64,000 bases of DNA from Pseudomonadota bacterium (GTDB lineage: Bacteria; Pseudomonadota; Alphaproteobacteria; Sphingomonadales; Sphingomonadaceae): contig JAFAFE010000001.1 in NCBI GenBank assembly GCA_023423655.1, positions 342,272-406,271 on the forward strand, in the 5' to 3' direction. The position numbers were made by a program, and so were the translations under genes. The notes under the pieces are model-generated. The model did no database searches and was not told the origin of the DNA. It worked only from the letters and a program-made list of their open reading frames with translations. Every line of letters begins with the position of its first letter. Within the stretch, counting starts at the first letter, position 1. Below are positions 42,501 through 50,885 of the stretch, in pieces.

Positions 42501-42981
42501 CGACGAACCAGCTCAATTGTTCGAGCGTCATGTCGGTCGCGCTGATCGCGATATTGCTGATCGGCTGGCTCGACGTATCTTCCTTGACGACCTGCGGCTC
42601 CAAAATGCCTTCGGGCAGCGATCCGCGGATCTGGTCGATAGCCGATTTGACCTCGTTGACCGCATTATTGACGTCTGTGCCGATTTCAAATTCGGCAAAG
42701 GTTTGCGAGCTGCCCTCGCGCACGGTCGAGCTTAGATTTTTAAGCCCGTTAATGCCGCGCATCGCGGATTCAACGCGCTGGGTGACCTGGTTTTCGAGCT
42801 CCGAAGGCGCCGCGCCCGGCTGAGAAATGGTCGCGATAACGAACGGAAATTCGACGTTCGGCTGGCTCGCCACGCCCATGCGCATGAAGGACAGAATCCC
42901 CGCCGCCATGAGAAAAGTGAACAAGACAATCGGAACGACCGGATTGCGGATCGACCAAGCGGAAATATTACGCAAACCCAT
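39538..42981 (-). CDS. RND efflux transporter permease with an inserted two-helix segment
   Basis: The 1147-residue inner-membrane pump matches the AcrB/MexB (HAE) superfamily. The N-terminal helix is preceded by ISAWSIRNPV, the transmembrane-4 motif VLVDDAIVEIEN has the proton-relay aspartates D401 and D402, and the helix-10 motif GIVGKNSILLID has the partner lysine. AcrB-type pumps have about 1030-1060 residues; here an extra region at about 530-610 contains two more hydrophobic stretches (536-553 and 577-604) linked by an Ala-rich loop. With the adaptor at 43050-44372 it should export toxic compounds through a TolC-type channel not present here. Adaptor and permease genes are 68 bp apart. 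Confidence 0.95.
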   Translation of the reverse strand: MGLRNISAWSIRNPVVPIVLFTFLMAAGILSFMRMGVASQPNVEFPFVIATISQPGAAPSELENQVTQRVESAMRGINGLKNLSSTVREGSSQTFAEFEIGTDVNNAVNEVKSAIDQIRGSLPEGILEPQVVKEDTSSQPISNIAISATDMTLEQLSWFVDDAVAKRLLAVEGMAKVERWGGVDREIKVILDPARMQSLGVTAAQINNVLRQANINTGGGVAEIAGARQSVRVLGNVADARELAQLQIPVGTKIVRLGDVATVRDGNSERTSIAAINGKESVNFAISRTKTASEVGVFDEAMKVLKKLEDENPGVKFTLLSNQVQYTKDQYHSSMAAMIEGAVLAVIIVFLFLRDWRATFISALAIPLSAIPTFWFISMMGFNLNSLVLLALSLVAGVLVDDAIVEIENIVRHMRMGKSAYQASIDAADEIGLAVVATTFSIVAVFFPVGMMPGIAGQFFKNFGFTVVIAVLVSLAVARMITPMIAAYFLKAHGEASHGEGRLMDGYMKILRWSMDDSSAQRIRAGITKVRSRLSYYAVPLGLGLLAMLAIIFKPAAPAADGASADAAEAGIGAGQVFAGLLLGYPVGFLVGMILLLIVGAIIGRRRDEGFLGWTGNLARRFYARIRDHRVWMLGFGVLAFLMTIGLLAVIPQEFEPKTNEDTVQARIEMVPGTTLQQTRAVGMQVEKLLLKQPEVSQVMVVAREGNGFVRANLKEERDLTSDEFTRKMTPLLQDIPDARVDFGRSDTGSGRPISIMLSGSDPDLLVKTANQVLSEMRGIKEIVAPRIVADMRRPELIIEPRTEIAASLGVTTAALSQTIRIATQGEIDQNAAKFSLSDRQIPIRVMLPEQSRENMAVIENLPVPTANGGSVPLSRVATIKFGAGPTTIQRYNQSRRVFIGADLAQGVVKSQAMDKINVLPTMKNLPTGVSNAPAGEDAWQAEFMTDFAIAIVTGLFLVFAVLVLLYHRFVAPLVNMTSLLLAPLGGLIALAIVGQPMSLPVYIGILMLIGIVGKNSILLIDFAIEEMAAGVPKKEAIIDAGHKRAQPIVMTTVAMAAGMVPTALSLSGDGAWRAPMGTTVIGGLIVSTVLTLLIVPAAFSLADGMEKRLSKLFKGKIITSGPDEEQYRESRMHGGLPPHPEPQPAE

Positions 42982-43049
42982 GGCTATCTTCCGTCATATC
43001 CTTTTAAGGGCGTTTGTCGGAGGGCATGTTCCCACGCCCTCCAGCCCGA

Positions 43050-44372
43050 TTAATTTTTCGCTTCTGCCGTTTTCGAAGGCGCAGGCGCGGCCTTGGCAGC
43101 GGCCCCGGCTGATGTCGGCGTGGTAGCGCCATTCCGGCCCAATGTGACACGGCTCGGCTTGATAATATCGCCTTCGGTAATGAAGCCGCCGGCGCGCAGC
43201 ACGACCAGTTCGGTGCCGTTCAACCCTTCGGCAACGGCAATGCCTTGCGGCGTCACAAGACCGGTCTTGACCGCGCGGCGATGCACCTTGTTCTGGGCAT
43301 CGACGACCCAGACGAAATCGCCGCTGTCATCGGTCATAATCGCCGAATCGGGGAGGATGGGTGCCTGGATTGCGCCCGCCACAATCTGGGCATTGGCAAA
43401 GCCGCCGGGGCGCAGCGCGCGGTCGAACGGCAGCGCAATACGGGCAATACCCTGCCGCGTATTGGCGTCCACCGTCGGGGCGATCTGCCACACTTGCCCA
43501 GAGAAGGATTGGGTTGTGCCAACCGGTACCACCGTCGCGCGGACACCGGTGCTGATGGTCGCCAGATCGGCTTCGTTCAGTTGCGCGTTCAGTTCTATCT
43601 CGCCGCCGCGCGCCATCGTGAAGAGGGGCGGGGAACCGGAACCGATAACCTGACCGATTTCCACTGCGCGCGACAGGATATAACCCGATGCGGGCGCGCG
43701 AATGTCAAGCCGCGCATTACGGGCGCGCAGTTCGGAAAGCTGGGCTTGAGCCACACGCACCTGCGCATTGGCGGCATCACGCGCGGCGCGCTTGCGGTCC
43801 ACATCGGCCTTGGAAATAAAGCCGCGCGCGATCAACGCTTGCGCACGGTCCAGTTCGGCCTGTGCGAGGCGCGCATCCGATTGGGCCGCGCCGATTTGCG
43901 CTTCAATGCCGCGCACCTGTTCATTCTGGACCGAGCGTTCGACGACGACCAGCACCTGACCTTGCGACACCCAGCCGCCTGCATCGGTACGCACATCAAT
44001 CACGCGGCCGCCTTCGCCGACCACGCCGATCGGCACTTCGCGGCGGGCCGCCAGTGTCCCCGATGCGTTCAGCACACGGTCGACCGTCTGGCGCGCCGGG
44101 ATAGCGACGGTCACGGTCGGCGCATCCTTGCCGCCTGCTTTACCCGCTTGCGCAGAGCCAGCCGCCGCGGTGCCGGTTTTGGCTGCAGGCGTCTTGTCGC
44201 GGTTGAACATCATCCATGCGCCAACCAGCACGAGCGCAATCAGCGCAACCGCGCCTATTACGATCCAGCGACGGCGGCGCTTATCCTGTTCGCTCAACGC
44301 ACCATAATCGCCTGTGCTGCCATATCCGGCCTCGACAGGTTTTGTGTCGTCGATTTTGCTTTCATAGTTCAT
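43050..44372 (-). CDS. RND efflux periplasmic adaptor (MFP) subunit
   Basis: The 440-residue protein has a cytoplasmic N-terminus, one membrane anchor at about 36-55 (WIVIGAVALIALVLVGAWMM) and the adaptor domains: ASGTLAARREVPIGVVGEGG (lipoyl half), a helical hairpin with LAQAELDRAQALIARGFIS, DIRAPASGYIL (second lipoyl half), and a beta-barrel region with LRPGGFANAQIVAG. It bridges the permease and an outer-membrane channel. The start is the ATG at 44372. It is the first gene of the two-gene efflux operon. Upstream, two tandem copies of ATTATATC (44412-44427) may be a binding site. Confidence 0.93.
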   Translation of the reverse strand: MNYESKIDDTKPVEAGYGSTGDYGALSEQDKRRRRWIVIGAVALIALVLVGAWMMFNRDKTPAAKTGTAAAGSAQAGKAGGKDAPTVTVAIPARQTVDRVLNASGTLAARREVPIGVVGEGGRVIDVRTDAGGWVSQGQVLVVVERSVQNEQVRGIEAQIGAAQSDARLAQAELDRAQALIARGFISKADVDRKRAARDAANAQVRVAQAQLSELRARNARLDIRAPASGYILSRAVEIGQVIGSGSPPLFTMARGGEIELNAQLNEADLATISTGVRATVVPVGTTQSFSGQVWQIAPTVDANTRQGIARIALPFDRALRPGGFANAQIVAGAIQAPILPDSAIMTDDSGDFVWVVDAQNKVHRRAVKTGLVTPQGIAVAEGLNGTELVVLRAGGFITEGDIIKPSRVTLGRNGATTPTSAGAAAKAAPAPSKTAEAKN

Positions 44373-44512
44373 AAAATATGTCGCTGCTCCGCTCGCCCCG
44401 ATTTGCGGTGTATTATATCATTATATCACTCGGATCAAGCCGCATAATGCACATCATATCCAGCCTCCCGATCGCGCGTTTCTGTGCTGGAAATTATATA
44501 TAAAATCAAATG

Positions 44513-44540
44513 AAAATGGCCCCACTGAGGGGGCCATTTT
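44513..44540 (-). terminator. Rho-independent terminator after the first glsB-like gene
   Basis: AAAATGGCCCC (44513-44523) and GGGGCCATTTT (44530-44540) form an 11-bp stem with a 6-nt loop. Read on the minus strand it lies about 50 bp after the stop of the gene at 44590-44865 and ends in TTTT. Because the stem is symmetric with A/T ends it could act in both directions. Confidence 0.85.
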
Positions 44541-44589
44541 GTAAAGGATCGTGCGCGCTTTCAAAGCCCGCTCATTTGCTGCGCTTTTT

Positions 44590-44865
44590 TTACCGCACGC
44601 TGCCACGACGCAGGAAGTTCACAATGCCGAGCAGCACAATCGCGCCGCCAAAGGCCACCGCGAGCGTCGCCAGATTGAACGGGGCATCACGCAGATTCGC
44701 GGTGCCGCCGGTGAAAAAGCTGAACAGCCAGCCGCCGAGCATCGAGCCGACACATCCGACCACCACATTCAGGAAAATCCCTTGCTGGGCGTCCGTATTC
44801 ATCACCTTGCTCGCAAGCCAGCCGATAATGCCGCCCATCACAAGCGCAATCAAAAAGGTAATCAT
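44590..44865 (-). CDS. GlsB/YeaQ/YmgE family stress-response membrane protein
   Basis: The 91-residue protein has the Transgly_assoc layout (PF04226): three short hydrophobic segments with GGIIGWLASKVM near the start, QQGIFLNVVVGCVGSMLGG in the middle and LLGIVNFLRRGSVR at the end. The members are small inner-membrane proteins induced under acid, osmotic or envelope stress; the molecular role is unknown. The start is the ATG at 44865, preceded by GGAGGGAA; a GTG at 44880 is less likely. A close paralogue lies upstream at 45056-45325. Confidence 0.88.
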   Translation of the reverse strand: MITFLIALVMGGIIGWLASKVMNTDAQQGIFLNVVVGCVGSMLGGWLFSFFTGGTANLRDAPFNLATLAVAFGGAIVLLGIVNFLRRGSVR

Positions 44866-44974
44866 TTCATTTCCCTCCACTCATTGTCTTTGGCCCATGA
44901 CGGTGAACCAGATGCTACGGCTTTGCAATGGAGACATTGCGCGCGCATGACAGATTTAGCGGAAAGCGGAATAG

Positions 44975-45011
44975 AAAAAGCGGCCCTTCCCACCGGAAGA
45001 GCCGCTCTTTT
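44975..45011 (-). terminator. Hairpin terminator after the second glsB-like gene
   Basis: AGCGGC (44979-44984) pairs with GCCGCT (45001-45006), and the inner CTTCC/GGAAG extends the stem across a small bulge. A-rich sequence on the left side becomes a T run on the minus strand after the stem, as required for the gene ending at 45056. Confidence 0.8.
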
Positions 45012-45055
45012 CTATCGCTCCGGTCACGCTCAACCGGATGATATTGCTATATTAT

Positions 45056-45325
45056 TTAGCGTACACTGCCGCGACGGACCAAATTGACAATCGCAAGCAG
45101 GATCAAAGCGCCAATGAAGGAGCTTATCAGCGACATCATATCATAATTGCCGTCAATAATGCGGCCGCCGCCAATCAAGGGCGACACCAGAATACCGCCG
45201 AGGAAAGAGCCGACGATCCCGACGAGGATGTTCAGGAAAATACCCTGCTGTCCGTCGGTCCGCATCACAATACTGGCCAACCAGCCAAGCACACCACCGA
45301 CAATTAAAAGCCAAAGAAAACCCAT
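45056..45325 (-). CDS. GlsB/YeaQ/YmgE family stress-response membrane protein (paralogue)
   Basis: The 89-residue protein has the same layout as the gene at 44590: WLLIVGGVLGWLASIVMRTDGQQGIFLNILVG split over the first half, and a final LLAIVNLVRRGSVR. The C-terminal RRGSVR is identical in both, so they arose by duplication. The start is the ATG at 45325 with GGGAGGTGA close upstream; the GTG at 45331 is an alternative. An EcfG-type promoter lies about 93 bp upstream of the start, which supports a general-stress role. Each paralogue has its own terminator. Confidence 0.9.
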   Translation of the reverse strand: MGFLWLLIVGGVLGWLASIVMRTDGQQGIFLNILVGIVGSFLGGILVSPLIGGGRIIDGNYDMMSLISSFIGALILLAIVNLVRRGSVR

Positions 45326-45417
45326 AGTCACCTCCCGTTATTGAACAGCTAAATGCTTCTATCTTTACTCTCTTCAACGTAACCGGCGCAAACAAGTGCC
45401 GTTAAAGATGGGTGTGT

Positions 45418-45442
45418 AACGGGTATGGAGCCTAACGGTTCC
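45418..45442 (-). promoter_or_regulatory. EcfG-type general-stress promoter for the glsB-like gene
   Basis: On the minus strand GGAAC (45442-45438) is followed by 16 bases and then CGTT (45421-45418). This matches the alphaproteobacterial sigma-EcfG consensus GGAAC-N16/17-CGTT exactly. It faces the glsB-like gene at 45325. The EcfG/PhyR/NepR genes themselves are not in the window. Confidence 0.85.
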
Positions 45443-45509
45443 GCATATTAATACAAGTAAATCTCATTAAAACCGGACAGGTCGCAAAAGGGCGGGTCTT
45501 GCCGCCATA

Positions 45510-45540
45510 AAAAAAGGCCCGGACGAAGCGGGCCTTTTTT
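45510..45540 (-). terminator. Rho-independent terminator after the sciP-like gene
   Basis: AAAAAAGGCCC (45510-45520) and GGGCCTTTTTT (45530-45540) form an 11-bp stem with a 9-nt loop. Read on the minus strand it lies about 50 bp past the stop at 45589 and ends in a T run. It has the same features in the other direction and may be bidirectional. Confidence 0.92.
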
Positions 45541-45588
45541 CAACCGATTGGTAGCCCATAGGCTGTCCGGATAAGACAGGCGGTGCCG

Positions 45589-45888
45589 TCAAAATTTCTG
45601 CTGGCGCTGGTAAAGGTCGCGATAATGCTGGATGCGCGTGACGCGTAGGCCCGGCATCCCCGACCGGTCGATAGCGCGTTGCCATCCGGCAAATTCTTCG
45701 ACCGTCAGGCCATAGCGGGCGCACACTTCATCGACCGTGAGCAGCCCGCCATTAACGGCTGCGACGACTTCGGCCTTGCGGCGCACAACCCAGCGTGTGG
45801 TGTCCGGCGGTGGCAGGGATTCCAGCGTCAGCGGCTCGCCTAGCGGGCCGATTACCTGCGCCGGAGATATTTTCTGATTCTCGATCAT
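45589..45888 (-). CDS. sciP: SciP-type CtrA inhibitor (DUF1153)
   Basis: The 99-residue protein matches DUF1153. LTLESLPPPDTTRWVVRRKAEVVAAVNGG spans residues 20-48, and a helix-turn-helix follows (LLTVDEVCARYGLTVEEFAGWQRAID), with GLRVTRIQHYRDLY at the end. SciP binds CtrA in Caulobacter and blocks its activation of promoters in G1 cells. Together with divK at 33549 it shows this organism keeps the CtrA cell-cycle circuit. The start at 45888 fits the family. The upstream region has a TTAA-N7-TTTA element that may be a CtrA site. Confidence 0.92.
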   Translation of the reverse strand: MIENQKISPAQVIGPLGEPLTLESLPPPDTTRWVVRRKAEVVAAVNGGLLTVDEVCARYGLTVEEFAGWQRAIDRSGMPGLRVTRIQHYRDLYQRQQKF

Positions 45889-45962
45889 CGCGTCCTCAAA
45901 AAGATAGTGTTTATTATGTTTTGCTCGAAAAGATGTAAAATCGCCGTCTCTAACAATCTTTG

Positions 45963-45988
45963 AAACGCCGAGGTTAACAGGGCGTTTA
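45963..45988. promoter_or_regulatory. Inverted repeat with a near-consensus CtrA box upstream of sciP
   Basis: AAACGCC (45963-45969) and GGCGTTT (45981-45987) are inverted. Overlapping them, TTAA (45974-45977), seven bases and TTTA (45985-45988) match the CtrA site TTAA-N7-TTAA with one mismatch. It lies about 86 bp upstream of sciP. In Caulobacter sciP is itself CtrA-activated, so this is plausible but unproven. Confidence 0.4.
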
Positions 45989-46015
45989 GATTCAATATTT
46001 CATCGCACGCCTGAC

Positions 46016-46327
46016 TCATGTCGTCGTCTCCGGGTCGGGCCTGTCTGCCACAGCGCCGGAATAATGGTCGGGGAGCGCCAGATCCGAAAAGCGCGCCAGC
46101 TTTGGCTGCTGCTTGTCGAACGCTTCATTGCGGCTGGACAAGATCTGGATACGATATTGGTCCGGTTCTGCCCCGTCATTTTGCTCCCCTGTTTCGCGGA
46201 TCACCGCATGGCTGGTCTGGCTGGCCGCCTGCCGCGCACCTGCTGAAGCCAGCAGCAACCGGAAGCCAATGCGCTCCAGTGGCTGAGCCGATTCCCGGTC
46301 GGATGTACGGAATTGTTCCATGTCCAT
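46016..46327 (-). CDS. Hypothetical protein, possibly real
   Basis: The frame gives 103 residues rich in Gln, Arg, Asp and Ser with no membrane helix or signal peptide. No family is recognised. It lies between sciP and mnmA, where the gap would otherwise be over 600 bp, and has the same orientation as sciP. The ATG at 46327 or the one at 46321 could serve; no strong ribosome-binding site is visible. The opposite strand also has a frame here, so the call is uncertain. The rest of the gap, 46328-46511, is AT-richer and shows no recognisable site. Confidence 0.4.
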   Translation of the reverse strand: MDMEQFRTSDRESAQPLERIGFRLLLASAGARQAASQTSHAVIRETGEQNDGAEPDQYRIQILSSRNEAFDKQQPKLARFSDLALPDHYSGAVADRPDPETTT

Positions 46328-46511
46328 ACCGGCATTTGTAACACCAAAGATTAAAAGCCTTGTAAACAGCCGATTCAGACACTGTTAGCTTAGATGAACA
46401 GACGCTAATATTTGTTTACATATGGTATCTTTTTGAAAGTGTTAGCAGAAGCCGATAAGGGGGTTTTGCAGGGGTGGTAAAATCTTTTCACAGTGCCTAA
46501 ATGCGCGCATT

Positions 46512-47645
<1,134 letters not shown>

Positions 47646-47649
47646 GGCC

Positions 47650-48048
47650 TCAGTCCAGCAAACAGCCCGTATCCCCGGCATAATGGGCGCTATGGCGCGC
47701 CATGAGCGGGACCGAGGCGGTGACGCGCTTTTTATCCTTGTCTTCCGATAAGGAAACCATCGCCATGCCGGGCTCGAAATCGCTTTCGCAGCTTTCAAGA
47801 TCGCGGCCCTGCACAAAGCGGCACGAACAACCCACGCGCGCGCCATAAGCGGTGCCGACATCGGCCTGTTTCTGCCAGCCGCTATAATTCCAGCCAATAA
47901 AAGCGATGAGCAGCAGCAGCATTGCGATTCCAATCGCTTTCCAAGGCAGGGGCCGCCGCGTGTCGCCCCGCTCCAATCGCACCCGCGCGCCCGCATCATC
48001 GGCGCGATCATTGTCCATTGCAGGAGGTAGCGGGCTGCTGCTAGTCAT
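47650..48048 (-). CDS. Small membrane-anchored protein with a CxC motif, unknown function
   Basis: With the start at 48048 the protein has 132 residues: a charged cytoplasmic tail, one membrane helix (AIGIAMLLLLIAFIGWN near 37-53) and a C-terminal domain of about 75 residues with CSCRFVQGRDLESC and a terminal CLLD. The four cysteines suggest disulfides or metal binding outside the membrane. No family is recognised. It is convergent with mnmA (4 bp apart) and divergent from the serine hydrolase gene; their ATG codons overlap within CATG (48046-48049). A shorter start at 48018 is possible. Confidence 0.6.
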   Translation of the reverse strand: MTSSSPLPPAMDNDRADDAGARVRLERGDTRRPLPWKAIGIAMLLLLIAFIGWNYSGWQKQADVGTAYGARVGCSCRFVQGRDLESCESDFEPGMAMVSLSEDKDKKRVTASVPLMARHSAHYAGDTGCLLD

Positions 48049-49171
48049 GGCCCCCATGAACCGGAATTTGATGCTCTTGGCAAGTGGTGCATTGATGCTG
48101 GCAGCGGGGGGCTGGTGGCTGAGCGCGCGCGCCGATGCCGCGCAGCATAGCAGCGCCGCAAACGGCACGCTGCCATCGCCTGCTCAACACGCCGCCAACG
48201 CCTTGTTCGGCGAAGGCGATGAAGCTGACACCGCGCTCGTAGGCGAAACCCGCGCGCTGCTTGTCATGAAAAACGGCAAGATTATTTATGAACGCTATGG
48301 CAAGGGCTTCGGGCAGGACAGCAAGCTGATTAGCTGGTCGATGGCCAAGAGCGTGACCGCGGTCTTGACCGGCCTCATGGTATCGGACGGCAAGCTTGCG
48401 CTTGATGAACCCGCGCCGGTGCCGGTGTGGCAGCGCTCGGGCGATCCGCGCGGGCATATCACAGTCCGGCATTTGCTCCATATGGCCTCGGGCCTCAAAC
48501 ATGTCGAAAATGGCGATCCGGTCTATGATAGCGACACGGTGCGGATGCTGTTCGGGCAAGGGGCCAAAAATATGGCTGCCTATGCCGAAACCCAGCCTGC
48601 GATTGCCAAGCCCGACGAGCAGTATAATTATTCGACCGCGACCAGCGTGATCCTGTCGGACATATTGACCCGCACCTTGACCGAAAGCGACGACCCGGCG
48701 ACGCGGCAACAGGCGATGCTCGATTATTTTCGCGGGCGCTTGTCGGAGCCGCTCGGCATGACGAGCCTGACGCCGGAATTTGACGCCAGCGGCACGATGA
48801 TCGGTGGCAGCATCCTCCACGCCACCGCGCGCGATTATGCGAAGTTCGGAGAATTTTTGCGCCATCGCGGCGTGGTCAATGGCCAGCGGCTTTTACCCGA
48901 AAGCTGGATCGACTTCATGCTGGCAAGTTCGCCTGCGGATGGCGGTTATGGCGGGCATATCTGGCTCAACAAGCCGCGCCCGGCCGGGTCCAATCCGGCG
49001 CTCTGGCCGGGGCAAGGGCCGTCCGATCTGTTCGCCTGTCTGGGGCATCAGGGCCAATATATCATTGTGTCGCCCTCCCAAGGGCTTACCATCGTCCGAC
49101 TCGGTATCAGCACCAACACCCAAAATGATGCGGTTCGCGAACAATTACGCAAGCTCACCGCTGCGCTGTAA
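48047..49171 (+). CDS. Serine hydrolase of the beta-lactamase family (NylB-like)
   Basis: The 374-residue protein has an N-terminal hydrophobic segment (LMLLASGALMLAAGGWW) that should export or anchor it. SMAKSVTAV contains the nucleophile serine and lysine, YNYSTATS the tyrosine element, and HLLHMASGL the linker motif. LGHQGQYI near the end takes the place of the KTG box. The set resembles 6-aminohexanoate-dimer hydrolase (NylB) and related esterases. The substrate is unknown. The start is the ATG at 48047; the ATG at 48056 is equally plausible. Confidence 0.87.
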   Translation: MAPMNRNLMLLASGALMLAAGGWWLSARADAAQHSSAANGTLPSPAQHAANALFGEGDEADTALVGETRALLVMKNGKIIYERYGKGFGQDSKLISWSMAKSVTAVLTGLMVSDGKLALDEPAPVPVWQRSGDPRGHITVRHLLHMASGLKHVENGDPVYDSDTVRMLFGQGAKNMAAYAETQPAIAKPDEQYNYSTATSVILSDILTRTLTESDDPATRQQAMLDYFRGRLSEPLGMTSLTPEFDASGTMIGGSILHATARDYAKFGEFLRHRGVVNGQRLLPESWIDFMLASSPADGGYGGHIWLNKPRPAGSNPALWPGQGPSDLFACLGHQGQYIIVSPSQGLTIVRLGISTNTQNDAVREQLRKLTAAL

Positions 49172-49185
49172 GGAGAAGGTCCTCT

Positions 49186-49818
49186 ATGTTGCTCGCGTCC
49201 CTGTTGCTGGCGGCAGCGCCCGCCGAAATCCCCGCTTTCGACCGCGCCGCCATGCTCAATATGTGCGCGGCCAAAGAGGGCGATGATCTGGACGGGCAAT
49301 ATGAATGTCTGCGCGACGAAATCGAGGACCACCACCAGTTCATGACCTTGTGGCAGGCGGACAAGCCCGAACGGCGCGCAGGCTATCGTCAATGTTTCGC
49401 TGAAAAATGGGACGAGGAAAAAAATCTGCCCGATTGGGGCATGACCATCCATTGCATCGAAAAAATGGCGGACCCCAAGCTGGAAGTGGCCGATTCGGGC
49501 GGGCGCTTCGACCTTAAAAAAGCCACCGCCCATTGCGAGGGCGAAAAGGCCAACCCGACCACCTATCCTGATGGCAGCCAGTCGGGGCAGGATATGGGCG
49601 CTTGCCTGTCCGATGCGGCGGCGGGGCATCGCAGTTTCCGCCTGATCCGCGCCAAATATCAGCGCCAGCGCGCGAGCGACACGCTCAAGGCGCTCGATTA
49701 TTGCGAGCGCACATGGGTGGTGAACGAGGCGCGCTATGATTGGGGTATGGCGATTTTCTGCGCCAACCAGCAACTTTCCGCGCCGATGATGCTGAAGGCG
49801 CTGGTCGCGATTCCCTGA
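49186..49818 (+). CDS. Secreted protein with two copies of a four-cysteine unit, unknown function
   Basis: The 210-residue protein starts with a short signal peptide (MLLASLLLAAAPA). The mature part holds two similar units of about 65-75 residues. The first has C27, C41 followed by L, H50, F52, C70 and DWGM (83-86) ending at C90. The second has C117, C140 followed by L, H148, F151, C173 and DWGM (185-188) ending at C192. The eight cysteines suggest four disulfides. I do not recognise a family. It begins 14 bp after the serine hydrolase stop with an AAGGAGAAGG site, so the two are co-transcribed. Confidence 0.75.
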   Translation: MLLASLLLAAAPAEIPAFDRAAMLNMCAAKEGDDLDGQYECLRDEIEDHHQFMTLWQADKPERRAGYRQCFAEKWDEEKNLPDWGMTIHCIEKMADPKLEVADSGGRFDLKKATAHCEGEKANPTTYPDGSQSGQDMGACLSDAAAGHRSFRLIRAKYQRQRASDTLKALDYCERTWVVNEARYDWGMAIFCANQQLSAPMMLKALVAIP

Positions 49819-49836
49819 ACGGCCCGCCGTTATGCC

Positions 49837-50799
49837 TTAAAGGGCTTCGTCATTGTAAATGCCGACCTCGCGGATACCCGCCGAGGTCGCGCGGCCGCGA
49901 TACATGCCGGGGGTGTTGAAGGAGAAAATCGCTGAGCCATCAGGTGCGGTGACAATCACCCCGCCATCTCCTTTGATCGCGCCCAGTTCGCCGATCACAT
50001 GGTCGGCGGCGGTCTGCGCATTTTCGCCGGTGAAGCGCATCCGCGCGGCGATTTCATGCGCGGCGCCCAGCCGGATAAAGGCTTCGCCCGCCCCCGTCGC
50101 CGATACCGCGCACGCCCGGTCATCGGCATAGGTGCCTGCGCCGAATATAGGCGAATCGCCGATGCGGCCCCAGCGTTTGCCGGTGAGGCCACCGGTCGAT
50201 GTGGCGGCGGCAACATGGCCGTCGCTATCGAGCGCGACCGCGCCGACCGTGCCATATTTCAGGTCGACATCATACCAGCCGGTCTTTTTGGCCTTTAATT
50301 CTTCCCATTGGCGCTTGCGTTCGGGGGTACCGAAATAATCGTTCGGCACCTGCTCCAACCCTTGTTCGCGCGAGAAAATATCCGCGCCTTCGCCCGCGAG
50401 CAGCACATGGGGGCTATGCTCCATCACAGCGCGGGCAAGCGTTACGGGATTGCGCGTGGTGCCGCTTCCGGCCACCGCGCCCGCCGCGCGGGTCGCCCCG
50501 TCCATGATCGCGGCATCGAGCGAATGGCTGCCTTCAAAGGTATAGACCGCCCCATGCCCGGCATTGAAAGTCGGGTCATTTTCGAGCGCAATCACCGCCG
50601 CTTCGACCGCATCCATCGCGCTGCCGCCGCTTTCCAGCACCGCAACCCCCGCATCCAATGCGCGCTCCAATCCGGCGCGCGCTTCGGCATCCTGTTCGGG
50701 GGTCAGGCCATCGCGGCGCATCGACCCCGCCCCGCCATGAATTGCCAGCGCCCAACGCGGCGTCGCTTGGGGGGCCGGAGGGGCGGACATATCGGTCAT
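49837..50799 (-). CDS. Isoaspartyl peptidase / type 2 L-asparaginase (Ntn hydrolase)
   Basis: The 320-residue protein begins with WALAIHGGAGSM, the signature of plant-type asparaginases. The autoproteolytic site is in KYGTVGAVALD near residue 183, where the threonine becomes the new N-terminal nucleophile. ATSTGGLTGKRWGRIGDSPI and GTYADD follow as expected. It cleaves isoaspartyl dipeptides and asparagine. The precursor would split into alpha (about 182) and beta (about 138) chains. The start is the ATG at 50799 or 50790. It is convergent with the preceding secreted-protein gene. Confidence 0.92.
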   Translation of the reverse strand: MTDMSAPPAPQATPRWALAIHGGAGSMRRDGLTPEQDAEARAGLERALDAGVAVLESGGSAMDAVEAAVIALENDPTFNAGHGAVYTFEGSHSLDAAIMDGATRAAGAVAGSGTTRNPVTLARAVMEHSPHVLLAGEGADIFSREQGLEQVPNDYFGTPERKRQWEELKAKKTGWYDVDLKYGTVGAVALDSDGHVAAATSTGGLTGKRWGRIGDSPIFGAGTYADDRACAVSATGAGEAFIRLGAAHEIAARMRFTGENAQTAADHVIGELGAIKGDGGVIVTAPDGSAIFSFNTPGMYRGRATSAGIREVGIYNDEAL

Positions 50800-50885
50800 G
50801 ACAAAGCTCGTCTAACAGGGAGGAAAGAAACTGCCGGTGCCTTCCGCGCTTCCGTCGCCCAAGTCAAGCTGCTAGGGCAAGCGCC

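Noticed and set aside
39466..42735. A plus-strand open frame of 1089 codons opposite the RND permease gene
   Set aside because: It is the antisense shadow of a GC-rich gene with clear RND motifs; the translated sequence is rich in His, Arg and Asp with no recognisable domain.
46176..46382. A 68-codon minus-strand frame upstream of the hypothetical gene at 46016
   Set aside because: It overlaps the better candidate in another frame and has no start signal or recognisable feature.
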